Below, in pieces: positions 46,136 through 55,103 of a DNA stretch of 56,773 nucleotides (positions are counted from its first letter, which is position 1; every line of letters begins with the position of its first letter). The position numbers were made by a program, and so were the translations under genes. The stretch comes from Pirellulaceae bacterium. Its GTDB lineage: Bacteria > Planctomycetota > Planctomycetia > Pirellulales > Pirellulaceae. Under the pieces are notes generated by a model. The model ran no database searches and had not been told where the DNA came from. It saw only the letters and a list, made by a program, of their open reading frames with translations. The stretch lies in contig JAKVCA010000036.1 of NCBI GenBank assembly GCA_022448315.1, positions 1 through 56,773 of the forward strand. Reading direction: 5' to 3'.

Positions 46136-47437
46136 ATGAACTCGTCGACTTCGTCTTCCGAAACCTCCTTGTCTGCGGAATCTGCTATCCGATTCAGCCA
46201 ACGGGGGTACGCTTCTGCGGATCAACCCATCAGTGTCTTGATGGCTCAGGCTCTCGCTCAACCCGATTTGATTTCGCTGGCCGCCGGTTTTGTGGATCAG
46301 ACGTCGCTCCCCGTGGAAATCGTGCGAGCGGCCTCGGAGAAACTCTTGAGCCAACCCGAGGTGGGTGCGGCGGCCTTGCAGTACGGGACCACGGCAGGCC
46401 ACTCTGGACTGCGGGATGTCATCTGTCAGCGGCTTGCGGAAGCAGACGGAATTTCCAGTGAAGGCCTCGCCGCTCGGTGCATGGTGACCGCTGGAAGTAA
46501 CCAACTGCTACATCTGGTTGCAGAGGCGATTCTCGATGAGGGTGATGTGGTTTTGTGTGCCGCGCCGACTTACCTGGTCTTCATGGGGACCTTGGCCGGC
46601 GTGCATGCAACGTCATGGAGCGTTGAAACGGACCACGAGGGGATGGTACCTGAGTCGATCGAGGCGACGCTCAGGCAATTCGAGGAGAAGGGGGAATTGC
46701 ACCGAGTCAAAGCAATCTACGGTGTCACCTACTTCGACAATCCCCAGGGAATCAGCACGACACCCGCCCGCCGAGCGGCAATCGTCGAGATTGCCAAGCG
46801 TTGGAGCAGAAAGCACAAGATTTACGTGATCGACGACACGGCCTATCGCGATTTGCGGTACGAAGAACAGGATGAGCCCAGCCTGCTCGCTTACGACGAC
46901 ATGGGCAGCCATGTCATTGAGACGGGTACTTTTTCCAAAAGTTTTTCGCCCGGTATTCGAGTTGGATGGGGCGTGATTCCTGCCGAATTGTTCAACGTTT
47001 TGGTGCAACTCAAAGGGAACATCGATTTTGGATCACCGAATTTCAGCCAGGCGCTCATGGCCGAAATCCTGACCTCAGGCGCTCATGAGCAACAGGTGGA
47101 AACGCTGAGGTCCGCTTACTGCGAGAAACGTGATGCCATGCTTGCGGCGCTGGAGGCTTCATTCGGTGGAAAGGATGAGGTCAGCTGGGTTCACCCCAAA
47201 GGCGGGTTATATGTCTGGCTTTCGTTGCCGGAAGCGGTAAAAACCGGGCCGAAAGGGCAACTTTTTGACGAAGCTATCCGAAGGGGCATGCTTTATGTCC
47301 CTGGGCAATACTGTTTCCCGGCCGAGGGAGTTCCCGGGAAGACAAATACCATCCGCTTGAGCTTTGGGGTGCAGTCGCCTGATCGTATCCATGAAGGCAT
47401 TGCATCTTTGGCCGCTGCTGTCGGAGCCATAATCTGA
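46136..47437 (+). CDS. PLP-dependent aminotransferase (fold type I, LysN/2-aminoadipate-like)
   Basis: Cytoplasmic enzyme of 433 residues. It transfers amino groups using pyridoxal phosphate; the catalytic lysine is in ETGTFSKSFSPGIRVGWG, the Asp that binds the cofactor nitrogen is in YVIDDTAYRDLRY, and the substrate-binding Arg is in TNTIRLSFG. The first part (YGTTAGHSGLRDVICQRLAE, TAGSNQLLHLVAEAIL) matches the 2-aminoadipate aminotransferase/MocR aminotransferase group. No DNA-binding domain is present, so it is the enzyme-only form. AGGA precedes the ATG. The lptF-like gene follows on the same strand after about 75 bases. Confidence 0.92.
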   Translation: MNSSTSSSETSLSAESAIRFSQRGYASADQPISVLMAQALAQPDLISLAAGFVDQTSLPVEIVRAASEKLLSQPEVGAAALQYGTTAGHSGLRDVICQRLAEADGISSEGLAARCMVTAGSNQLLHLVAEAILDEGDVVLCAAPTYLVFMGTLAGVHATSWSVETDHEGMVPESIEATLRQFEEKGELHRVKAIYGVTYFDNPQGISTTPARRAAIVEIAKRWSRKHKIYVIDDTAYRDLRYEEQDEPSLLAYDDMGSHVIETGTFSKSFSPGIRVGWGVIPAELFNVLVQLKGNIDFGSPNFSQALMAEILTSGAHEQQVETLRSAYCEKRDAMLAALEASFGGKDEVSWVHPKGGLYVWLSLPEAVKTGPKGQLFDEAIRRGMLYVPGQYCFPAEGVPGKTNTIRLSFGVQSPDRIHEGIASLAAAVGAII

Positions 47438-47510
47438 CCTCGCTTGAGGACTGGCCTCCAGCTATACTCTGGGCTGAGTGATGTTTCTGCCGGCAGGGAT
47501 GCTGAAGGCC

Positions 47511-48632
47511 ATGACAACCATCGATCGCTACATCTTGCGACTTTTTGGCAAAGTGCTACTGGTCTGCTTCGGCAGTCTGGCAGGGCTTTACATCGTGCTC
47601 GAGACGTTCAACAACCTTGAAGAGTTTCTTGAACTCGGCGAGAAGGGCGGCGGACTGGTCAAGGTGTTGCAAGGCTACTTCGCGCCAAGAATCTTCTCGT
47701 TATTCGATCGGACCAGCAGTCTGCTCGCTTTGCTAGCGGCCATCTTCACCTTGACCTGGCTCCAGAAAACCAATGAGTTGACGGCAATCATGGCGGGTGG
47801 GATCTCCCGATTCAGGGTGGTCAAGCCCTTGATCATCGCCGCGGTGACGGTGAGCGTGCTGGCGGTAATCAATCGCGAAGTTGTCATCCCCCAGTATGGA
47901 AAAAAGCTCGTTCGTAATGCTCAGAGTTGGGATGGTTCGAAGTCCGAGATCAATCCCCAGTACGACTACCAGACTGAGGTCTTCATGAGCGGCGGTCATC
48001 TGTTGCCGAACGAACAGATCATTGCAGAACCCGCGTTCCGGGTTCCTAGTTCCCGTCTAGGTAATCTTGTTGCTAAAACCGCCGTTTACCAACGGGCGAA
48101 CGAGAATCACCCCGCCGGTTACCTGTTCCAAAAAGTAATCGAGCCCAAAGAACTGGATCAACTCGGATCCATTTATCGAGGTGAGCAACTACTGGTCGCC
48201 CTCCCTTCAGATACGTCGTGGCTGGAAAAAGGGGAGGCTTTTCTCCCGAGTGAAGTCGACGTCAATCAACTGGAGGTGGGAGATGCCATGCAGCAGTACC
48301 AGACCACCCCCAACCTGATTGCACAAATCAGGAATCCGGGACTCGACTACGGTCCGAGTTTACGGAGGATCGCGCATACTCGGCTACTCCAGCCATTTTT
48401 GGACCTCAGTCTGTTTCTGATCGGAGTCCCGCTGGTGGTCTCGCGGGGTGACAAAAGCCTGTTCGTGGCCGCAGGAGCCTGTCTTGGCGTGTTGGTACTG
48501 TATTTTGGGATCACGTTTCTCGCCATGCATCTCGGCGATAGTGGAATCTTGAGACCGTATCGGGCCGCAATTTTCCCTCTTCTCGTGTTCGCGCCCTGGG
48601 CCGCATGGGTTTTACCCAGATTGAACCGCTAA
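47511..48632 (+). CDS. LptF/LptG-family permease
   Basis: Inner-membrane protein of 373 residues of the YjgP/YjgQ (LptF/LptG) family, part of the lipopolysaccharide export ABC transporter LptB2FG. Three transmembrane helices near the N terminus (LVCFGSLAGLYIVLETF, LLALLAAIFTLTWLQ and the PLIIAAVTVSVLAVI region) surround the typical NELTAIMAGGISRFRV stretch. A periplasmic beta-jellyroll follows, then three C-terminal helices. Planctomycetes are Gram-negative-like and make LPS, so the role fits. Only one of the two subunits lies here and I cannot decide between LptF and LptG. Start codons at 47478, 47499 and 47511 are possible. Confidence 0.9.
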   Translation: MTTIDRYILRLFGKVLLVCFGSLAGLYIVLETFNNLEEFLELGEKGGGLVKVLQGYFAPRIFSLFDRTSSLLALLAAIFTLTWLQKTNELTAIMAGGISRFRVVKPLIIAAVTVSVLAVINREVVIPQYGKKLVRNAQSWDGSKSEINPQYDYQTEVFMSGGHLLPNEQIIAEPAFRVPSSRLGNLVAKTAVYQRANENHPAGYLFQKVIEPKELDQLGSIYRGEQLLVALPSDTSWLEKGEAFLPSEVDVNQLEVGDAMQQYQTTPNLIAQIRNPGLDYGPSLRRIAHTRLLQPFLDLSLFLIGVPLVVSRGDKSLFVAAGACLGVLVLYFGITFLAMHLGDSGILRPYRAAIFPLLVFAPWAAWVLPRLNR

Positions 48633-48884
48633 AAATCATGGGGTGGGTGAAGGGAACGTAGAGACGACCGCCTTTCCACATCACTTAAATCACGTTATGA
48701 TCACGGGTTAATTCGCTTGATTCCTGCGGTCTCCGGCGAAGAGAAGACCCTTTTTCAGGGCAGGCGGTCCGACTTTCGCAATGGCCCTGCTCTTATTGCT
48801 CGGTGGATCGACATTCCAGAGGTTAGCATGCCCGGGTTCTGGTCCACTGGCCGTTCTCACATCACCGAATAGAAAAGCATATTC

Positions 48885-50540
48885 ATGGCCGAAAAGAAGA
48901 AAGATCATTGGGGATTTCTGGCGGACATTCTCGGTACCAAATCCTCCCGCAAAAAGGCCAACGAAGAGGCAATTGAGGAGGTCACGGACGCGGTGATCGA
49001 AGAAGTCGAGGCGACTTCGGCTGAGACTACACCTGAGACCGTGGATGCCGTGGCGGATGAGGCAGAGATCGAGGTCGCCGATACCGAGGTGAACACCGAA
49101 GAGGTGACGCCCGCGGCAGAGGCTCAGGAAGTGGCTGAGGCAGGCCAAGACGACTCGTCGGTGCCGCCTGCTGCGGATGAACCCATCCTGATGCCGGTTG
49201 AAGAAGAAACCTCGAGCAGCTGGGATGTCTTGGCAAACCAACTGGGAGTTGCTTCCAGCCAAACCGCAAAAAAGCCTAATCCGGTCAGCGATTGGGTCGG
49301 CCAGTCGACCGGTGGGAAAGCGGCGGAGACGATCGATACGGTTCGTGTTTTCGGGGAACCCGAAGAACGTCCCGAAGATAAAGTTGAAGCACGACAGAAG
49401 GAAGTGCTTTCCGAGATGTTCGTGCCTCAACAGGAGAGCTCTCCGAACGTTCTTGAGACCTCGGCGGAAGACGATCAGAATTCAGATTCCGATTCGGTCG
49501 CGGAGCAGGACGACTTTGAAGAAACGAAGGACACCACGTGGCTGGCCGAGTCTTTGGACGAAGATGAGGTCGTTTCGGTTTCCGACGAAGAGCCGCTCGA
49601 CGATGATGAAGCGATGGTCGAGGTCGAACAACTTGACGGCAATGACGATCGTCCGGAACGTCGCCGCCGCCGTCGTCGTCGGGGTCGAGATGACGGTCCT
49701 CGGGGACAGGAGCGGGTTGAGGTGAGTGACCGAGAGGATTCCGAATCCGACGCACCAGAAAGTCGCGAATCCAATCGGGAAGAACGAAGCCGTCCAGAGA
49801 GTCGCCGAGGGCGTCGACGAAGAGGCGAGAGTTCGCGAGGACGCGATGACCGTCGCGATGACCGTCGCGATGACCGTCGCGATGATCGGCGTGGCGATAG
49901 CCGTGATGACCTTGGTGACGACAGCCGTGACGATACCGAAAGCCGTGAAACGGGTCGCCGAGGTCGTGGTCGCAATGACGAGCGATCGGGTGAACGATCC
50001 GGTGAAAGATCGGATGGCCGCCGGGGACGCCGACGTAGAGATGACGATCGGGATGATGTGCATGTCGAGGAAGAACGTACAACCCGTTACCGTCAGGACG
50101 ATGAGGATGACGGCGAGGAGAATCGTGGAAGGGGCCGCGGCCGCGGGCGTGGTCGGGGCCGTGGACGAGGACGCCGCGCTGAAACCGTCGACGAACGGGA
50201 TGATCGTGACGAGCCCGTCGACGAGCTTTTTGAAGATGAAGACGACTTCGAGGATCGACCCGCTCGCTCGTCCCGATCGTCAACGAATAGCCGATCACGA
50301 AGGTCTTCGGATGATGATGGTGATGACGCTCAAAGCGGAAGACGTCGACGTCGACCCCGTCGCAGGGACGAGGCGACGGATGAGGACGAGGGTCGCTCAT
50401 CGCGGTCCGGAAAGCGGGTCGTGGTTCCAACATGGCTTGACGCGATCAGTTGCGTGGTGGAAACCAACATCAAAAACCATCAGAAAAACGAACGTCGGGG
50501 TGGTGGCCAGCGCGGACGCGGACGCGGTCGTAGAAACTAG
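48885..50540 (+). CDS. Arg/Asp-rich low-complexity protein with short Trp-Leu-Ala motifs
   Basis: Protein of 551 residues with no catalytic domain I recognise. It is acidic in the first half and alternates Arg/Asp/Gly blocks in the second, including DDRRDDRR tracts and GRGRGRGRG tracts, which suggests intrinsic disorder and nucleic-acid binding. Four short motifs around a Trp stand out: HWGFLADILG (near the start), SSWDVLANQLG (about 105-115), TTWLAESLDE, and PTWLDAISCVVETNIKNHQK near the C terminus. The last is the least repetitive part and may be a structured binding segment. No signal peptide is present. There is no strong ribosome binding site. An intrinsic terminator follows. A role in RNA handling is inference from composition, as Arg-rich disordered tails are common in RNA-degradation proteins. 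Confidence 0.75.
   Translation: MAEKKKDHWGFLADILGTKSSRKKANEEAIEEVTDAVIEEVEATSAETTPETVDAVADEAEIEVADTEVNTEEVTPAAEAQEVAEAGQDDSSVPPAADEPILMPVEEETSSSWDVLANQLGVASSQTAKKPNPVSDWVGQSTGGKAAETIDTVRVFGEPEERPEDKVEARQKEVLSEMFVPQQESSPNVLETSAEDDQNSDSDSVAEQDDFEETKDTTWLAESLDEDEVVSVSDEEPLDDDEAMVEVEQLDGNDDRPERRRRRRRRGRDDGPRGQERVEVSDREDSESDAPESRESNREERSRPESRRGRRRRGESSRGRDDRRDDRRDDRRDDRRGDSRDDLGDDSRDDTESRETGRRGRGRNDERSGERSGERSDGRRGRRRRDDDRDDVHVEEERTTRYRQDDEDDGEENRGRGRGRGRGRGRGRGRRAETVDERDDRDEPVDELFEDEDDFEDRPARSSRSSTNSRSRRSSDDDGDDAQSGRRRRRPRRRDEATDEDEGRSSRSGKRVVVPTWLDAISCVVETNIKNHQKNERRGGGQRGRGRGRRN
49843..49890 (+). repeat. Tandem 12-base repeat, four copies
   Basis: GCGATGACCGTC occurs three times exactly and once with changes, encoding a repeating Asp-Arg-Arg-Asp pattern. 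It lies inside the Arg/Asp-rich gene and is a likely site of copy-number change between strains. Confidence 0.9.
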
Positions 50541-50629
50541 AGGAACAAGGTGCCGCCCACATCGATTGCTATCACGCTTGAAGTGAGGACGGCGGAACTC
50601 GGGCGCAAGCCCATGAGCCTGAATTTAAG

Positions 50630-50663
50630 ACGTGGTGAGTGCTGCTCGCCGCGTTTTTTATTT
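50630..50663 (+). terminator. Intrinsic terminator after the Arg/Asp-rich gene
   Basis: ACGTGGTGAG pairs with CTCGCCGCGT over ten positions (two G-U pairs), with loop TGCTG, and runs into a T tract. It lies 90 bases after the stop codon. Confidence 0.82.
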
Positions 50664-50739
50664 GCTGGAGTCTCAGAATCAGGATTTCGGTGAGCCTTCA
50701 CTTTGACCTGCGATCGCCGCGGCGACCTTTGGGGCAACC

Positions 50740-51225
50740 TTACATCTTATCTCGTTGCCACACTGTTTCTGATACCACTTTGGCAATTCGTAGCGAGTAC
50801 TGTTCGTACCAGATTTTTTGACCGGTGGATTGAGCTTCAAGGTGTCGGGGGTCCTGTCCCCATTTGCGGATTGCATTCGGGGTGCGCCAATAGGAAATCG
50901 TGACGCCTCGACCGTCTGCATCAAGATAAGATTCCATTCCCAAAAACCCGTCTGATTCCTCTGCGAGTCGCGCCATGCGGTTGGCCATCTCCTCGTAAGA
51001 GATTGAGGCCTCTTCGCAGCGTGTTGTTGGGGTTCTTTGTGAGGAGAAAATGGCCGTGAAGTAAGGCGGTTTCAGGGGGGCATATCGGAAGACCTTGAGG
51101 GTACCACAGGAGAATGAATTGCCGGCGCCGAAGATTCGAAAACGCTTCGGATCGAGTGACCTTGTTTGTGGATCTTGGCGATGAATGAGTGCGGAAACCA
51201 CAGTGTCAACATTGATGCGAGACAT
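50740..51225 (-). CDS. Antibiotic-biosynthesis-monooxygenase-fold protein (YqjZ-like)
   Basis: Protein of 161 residues with a C-terminal dimeric alpha/beta-barrel domain of the ABM/YqjZ type. Key stretches are PPYFTAIFSSQRT, YEEMANRMARLAEESDGFLG, VTISYWRTPNAIRKWGQDP and AQSTGQKIWYEQYSLRIAKV. Members act as small oxygenases, haem-degrading or chaperone-like proteins; no cofactor is evident. The domain starts near residue 62, so the true start is uncertain; ATG 51225 has GGAG upstream, while the frame is open to 51267. It converges on the Arg/Asp-rich gene, whose terminator lies between them. Confidence 0.82.
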   Translation of the reverse strand: MSRINVDTVVSALIHRQDPQTRSLDPKRFRIFGAGNSFSCGTLKVFRYAPLKPPYFTAIFSSQRTPTTRCEEASISYEEMANRMARLAEESDGFLGMESYLDADGRGVTISYWRTPNAIRKWGQDPRHLEAQSTGQKIWYEQYSLRIAKVVSETVWQRDKM

Positions 51226-51418
51226 TGACTCCGTCGTTTCCTTGTGCGGGATGTAGTCCCTTAACACGACAGGCGTTAGATTGAGTTGCCGGGGCGAAGC
51301 CGCGGTGAAGGGAGTTGCTTGACGATCAATCGCAAGCGGTCCACGGAGTGGTGCATGAATACTTCATAAATACGGCATAAAAACGTCCTTCAAAAAGACT
51401 CACGCAGAGGGGGATGCG

Positions 51419-53560
51419 ATGAAATACGGAACACTCGTGCTTTTGGGGTTGATGATCATGGTGAACGTACATGAGGCAATGGGCCAAGGTTCTCCTTCGA
51501 CCTTGCCCGCAGTGGTCTATCCGGAAACTCGCAAAGTGGAGCAGGTGGACGATTACCATGGGACCAGAATTGCCGATCCCTACCGTTGGCTGGAAGATCC
51601 CGATAGTGAAAACACCGAGGCGTGGGTCGAATCGCAGAATGAAGTGACGCAGGCCTTCTTTGAGACGATCCAATCACGGGAGTCGATTCGGGAGCGACTC
51701 GGGGAACTTTGGAATTACGCCAAGTTTGGATTGCCGGAAAAACGAGCCGGTCGATACTTTTACGAAGCGAACGACGGTCTTCAAAATCAGGCTTTGCTGT
51801 ACGTGAGTGAGGGTCTCAATGCTAAAGGGAGGTTGTTGCTGGATCCCAACGAACTGGCAGAGGATGGAACGGTTGATCTCGCCAGTTGGGAAGTGAGTCC
51901 GAACGGCAAGCTTGTCGCCCTCGCGTTCGCTTCGGCCGGTTCCGATTGGCGCGAGTGGCGCGTGCTGGAGGTCGACTCAGGAGAGATGCTCGAGGATCAT
52001 GTTTTATGGAGCAAGTTTTCCGGCGCTTCGTGGGCCGAAGATAGCACCGGTTTTTATTACTCGAGGTACGCTGAACCGGGTGAGGGGGAAACGTTCACCG
52101 CGGCCAATTACTTTCACAAGGTGTATTATCACCAGGTCGGTACCACGCAGGCAGCAGACCGACTGATCTATGAGAGAAGTGACGAGAAGGAGTGGGGGTT
52201 CGATGCTCAGGTAACCGATGACGGTCGATATCTTGCCATGACCGTCTGGAAGGGAACGCTCAGCCAGAATCAGTTTTTCTATCTGGATCTGGAGGGATCC
52301 CGAGGAGTCGTCGAGTTGCTAACCGGTTTCGAGGCCGAGTATCTCTTTGTCGGGAATGAGGGCTCCCAGTTTTATTTTCTCACCGACCATCAAGCTCCGA
52401 TGCGACGACTGATCGCCATCGATGTTGAGCGGCCCAAACCTGAAAATTGGCAAGAGGTGGTGCCCGAAGCGGAGGTGGTGGCCCAAAGTGTCAACCTTGT
52501 CGGTTCCCACTTTTTGATTTCCTATCTGAAGGATGCTCAGTCGGTTGTCAAAGTTTACGGACTGGACGGAGGATGGATCCGCGACGTGGAGTTTCCTGGA
52601 ATCGGTTCGGCCAGTGGCTTTGCTGGGCGACCCGATGATCCCGAAACGTTTTACTCGTTTCAGAACTTCACCACGCCCTCAACGATTTTCCAGTACAACG
52701 CGGAGACGGGAAAGAGCCAAGTCTTCAAGCAAGCTGAAGTTGCCTTCGATCCGAGCCAGTTCGAAACCCGCCAAGTCTTTTATGAAAGTAAAGACGGGAC
52801 GCGAGTTCCGATGTTCATCACCGTCAAGAAGGGACTCAAGTTGGACGGTAACCGCCCTACCCTGCTCTATGGCTACGGTGGCTTTGACATTTCGATCACG
52901 CCAAGATTCTCGGTCACCAATCTAGCCTGGGTCGAACGTGGCGGTGTCTATGCGGTGGCGAATTTGCGTGGCGGCGGCGAATATGGTCGGGACTGGCATG
53001 AAGGAGGAATGCTCGACAAGAAGCAGAATGTTTTTGATGATTTCATTGCGGCAGCGGAGTGGTTGATCGATCACGATTATACGTGTCCCAAGAAGCTTGG
53101 GATTCACGGCCGAAGCAACGGCGGTTTGCTGGTGGGTGCGGTGATGTGTCAGCGGCCCGATCTTTTTGCCGCCGCCGTGCCAGGGGTCGGTGTGATGGAT
53201 ATGCTTCGTTTTCATCGCTTTACCATCGGGTACGCCTGGACGTCGGAATATGGTTGCAGCGATGACGCGGAGCAGTTCAAGACATTGGTGGCCTATTCGC
53301 CGGTGCATAATTTGAAATCGGAAACCCGCTACCCGGCGACCATGGTCATGACGGCTGACCATGATGACCGTGTGGTTCCGGCCCATAGCCACAAGTTTGC
53401 AGCCACGCTGCAGGATTGTCAGGCCGACGACGGCCCCCCCTGCTTGATCCGGATTGAAACGAGTGGAGGTCACGGTGCGGGAAAACCGACCGCCATGCAG
53501 ATCGCAGAGAGTACGGATTTACTCGCCTTCTTGAGCAAGGCTTTGGGGGTGGATGAGTGA
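51419..53560 (+). CDS. Prolyl oligopeptidase family serine peptidase (S9A)
   Basis: Exported enzyme of 713 residues that cleaves peptides after proline. A signal peptide ends at AMG-QGSP (about residue 22). The N-terminal part is a seven-bladed propeller of the S9A type, opening with YPETRKVEQVDDYHGTRIAD and DPYRWLEDPDS. The catalytic Ser is in GIHGRSNGGLLVGAV, the Asp in TADHDDRVVPAHS and the His in TSGGHGAGKPT, all in the right order. Size is normal for the family. GAGGGGG is just upstream of the ATG. The DUF1501 gene follows on the same strand with a 115-base gap from its chosen start. Confidence 0.96.
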   Translation: MKYGTLVLLGLMIMVNVHEAMGQGSPSTLPAVVYPETRKVEQVDDYHGTRIADPYRWLEDPDSENTEAWVESQNEVTQAFFETIQSRESIRERLGELWNYAKFGLPEKRAGRYFYEANDGLQNQALLYVSEGLNAKGRLLLDPNELAEDGTVDLASWEVSPNGKLVALAFASAGSDWREWRVLEVDSGEMLEDHVLWSKFSGASWAEDSTGFYYSRYAEPGEGETFTAANYFHKVYYHQVGTTQAADRLIYERSDEKEWGFDAQVTDDGRYLAMTVWKGTLSQNQFFYLDLEGSRGVVELLTGFEAEYLFVGNEGSQFYFLTDHQAPMRRLIAIDVERPKPENWQEVVPEAEVVAQSVNLVGSHFLISYLKDAQSVVKVYGLDGGWIRDVEFPGIGSASGFAGRPDDPETFYSFQNFTTPSTIFQYNAETGKSQVFKQAEVAFDPSQFETRQVFYESKDGTRVPMFITVKKGLKLDGNRPTLLYGYGGFDISITPRFSVTNLAWVERGGVYAVANLRGGGEYGRDWHEGGMLDKKQNVFDDFIAAAEWLIDHDYTCPKKLGIHGRSNGGLLVGAVMCQRPDLFAAAVPGVGVMDMLRFHRFTIGYAWTSEYGCSDDAEQFKTLVAYSPVHNLKSETRYPATMVMTADHDDRVVPAHSHKFAATLQDCQADDGPPCLIRIETSGGHGAGKPTAMQIAESTDLLAFLSKALGVDE

Positions 53561-53675
53561 GTTTGGGCCAGCATGCGAAGTCGATTTCTACTTTTGCATA
53601 CCATGGGTAGATGAATCGAGATGGACTGAAACTCATGCGTTTTGGAAGGGTGGTTTTAGCCATAGGACGCGAAAC

Positions 53676-55103
53676 ATGAGCAATACTTCCCAGAAACCTT
53701 CGGCGACGCTCTCGCGGCGTCAGGTTTTACAGGCCGGCGCGCTGGGCCTTGGCGGTCTGAGCATGGGGGATGCCTTCCGTCTCCAGGCTCAGGCGAATAC
53801 GGGAAGTACCGTGCGAACTGGGGCTGAAGCGGATCCCGCGGTGATTTTGATCTGGTTGCCTGGCGGGCCCCCACATATGGAGATGTATGATCTCAAGCCG
53901 GAAGCTCCCAGTGAATATCGAGGCCTGCTCAATCCCATTTCGACCAACGTCAGTGGTATCGAGATTGGCGAATGGTTGCCGATGCACGCGAAGTATGCGG
54001 ATCGCTACACCTTGATTCGCTCGGTCGCCCACAAGTTTGCCGATCATGGAGGTGGGCACAAACGCTTCCTCACCGGTCGGCAACCCGCGACTCCCGTTGG
54101 GTTTGTCAATGACGCTCCCGCGGTCAGTTCAATCGTGGCGAAAAAACTCGAAGGACGGGATCGTGGGGTACCCAACTACGTGACCGGAGCGAACCGAGGT
54201 CGAGATGGCATCGACGTGTACAGTTTCGGGAGCGCGTACCTTGGACACGAAACGCATCCTTTTGTGGTCTCGGGAGACCCAAGCGAAGAAGGGTTTCAGA
54301 TCAAGAATCTCGGGATCACGTCTGAGATGTCGAGCCGGATTCAGGATCGACTGAGTCTGATGCAGGGCTTTGATCGGATGAAACGGGACTTGGAAGAAGA
54401 TCGTCAACTCGGAGCGATGGACAAGTTCCACGAGCGGGCTTTTCGACTCTTGACCAGTCCGCAAACCCGAGAAGCGTTTGATTTGACGCGTGAGCCCGAG
54501 TCCCTGCGCGAACGTTACGGTCATCACGCGTGGGGCTACCGTGCCTTGATGGCTCGCCGCCTGGTTGAGGCGGGCGTGACCTTTGTCACGATGGTGATGG
54601 AGAACCCTTACCAGTCAGGCGTCGATTGGATCAAGAACGGGACCTACAACTGGGATTCCCATGCGGTGAATTGTCACCTTTTTGACGACCTGAAGGCGAG
54701 GCTTCCGATTTACGATCAAGCGGTCACGGCGTTGATCGAGGATCTTTACCAACGGGGGCTCGATCGCCGCGTGATGTTGATCGTGACGGGTGAGTTTGGG
54801 CGAACACCGAAGATCAATCATCAAGTGGGGACGCAGACCGGCGTGTCGCAACCGGGGCGGGATCACTGGCCGCAGGCGATGAGCATGCTGGTGTGCGGAG
54901 GCGGGATGCGAACCGGGCAGGTGGTAGGGTCCACCAACTCACGCGGTGAGCATCCTCAAGAGCGACCATTGACTCCGAATGATCTTTGGGCGACCGTTTA
55001 TCGACACCTGGGGATCGATTGGAATGAATCTTTCCTTGATCATGCGGGTCGACCGATGCCCATTCTTCCCTTTGGCGAACCGATCACCGAAATTTCAGGT
55101 TGA
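53676..55103 (+). CDS. Exported DUF1501 protein
   Basis: Protein of 475 residues of the DUF1501 (sulfatase-like fold) family common in planctomycetes. The N terminus has a twin-arginine export motif, SRRQVLQAGALGLGG, so folding before export is expected. DUF1501 marks include LIWLPGGPPHMEMYDLKPEA, YTLIRSVAHKFADHGGGHKR, LMARRLVEAGVTFVTMVMEN, TGEFGRTPKIN and DLWATVYRHLGIDWN. The reaction is not established. The frame is open to 53553, but ATG 53676 starts the signal peptide and has AGGACG upstream. Its end overlaps the convergent CHAD gene by about 20 bases. It is separate from both DUF1549 genes, although such proteins are often encoded side by side. Confidence 0.9.
   Translation: MSNTSQKPSATLSRRQVLQAGALGLGGLSMGDAFRLQAQANTGSTVRTGAEADPAVILIWLPGGPPHMEMYDLKPEAPSEYRGLLNPISTNVSGIEIGEWLPMHAKYADRYTLIRSVAHKFADHGGGHKRFLTGRQPATPVGFVNDAPAVSSIVAKKLEGRDRGVPNYVTGANRGRDGIDVYSFGSAYLGHETHPFVVSGDPSEEGFQIKNLGITSEMSSRIQDRLSLMQGFDRMKRDLEEDRQLGAMDKFHERAFRLLTSPQTREAFDLTREPESLRERYGHHAWGYRALMARRLVEAGVTFVTMVMENPYQSGVDWIKNGTYNWDSHAVNCHLFDDLKARLPIYDQAVTALIEDLYQRGLDRRVMLIVTGEFGRTPKINHQVGTQTGVSQPGRDHWPQAMSMLVCGGGMRTGQVVGSTNSRGEHPQERPLTPNDLWATVYRHLGIDWNESFLDHAGRPMPILPFGEPITEISG

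Noticed and set aside
45929-46504. Minus-strand frame of 191 codons
   Set aside because: More than half is antisense to the aminotransferase and it lacks protein-like features.
42514-48632. Possible complete export system from the TolC-like and LptF/LptG-like genes
   Set aside because: They belong to different transport systems, lie on opposite strands and no ATPase or adaptor gene is present.
49830-49900. Short regular repeats resembling a CRISPR array
   Set aside because: The unit is 12 bases, contiguous and in frame, with no spacers.
49285-50433. Minus-strand frames of 382 and 193 codons with His/Arg or Ser/Thr-rich products
   Set aside because: They mirror the repetitive Arg/Asp codons of the plus-strand gene; such shadows are expected from repeated GAC/CGT codons.
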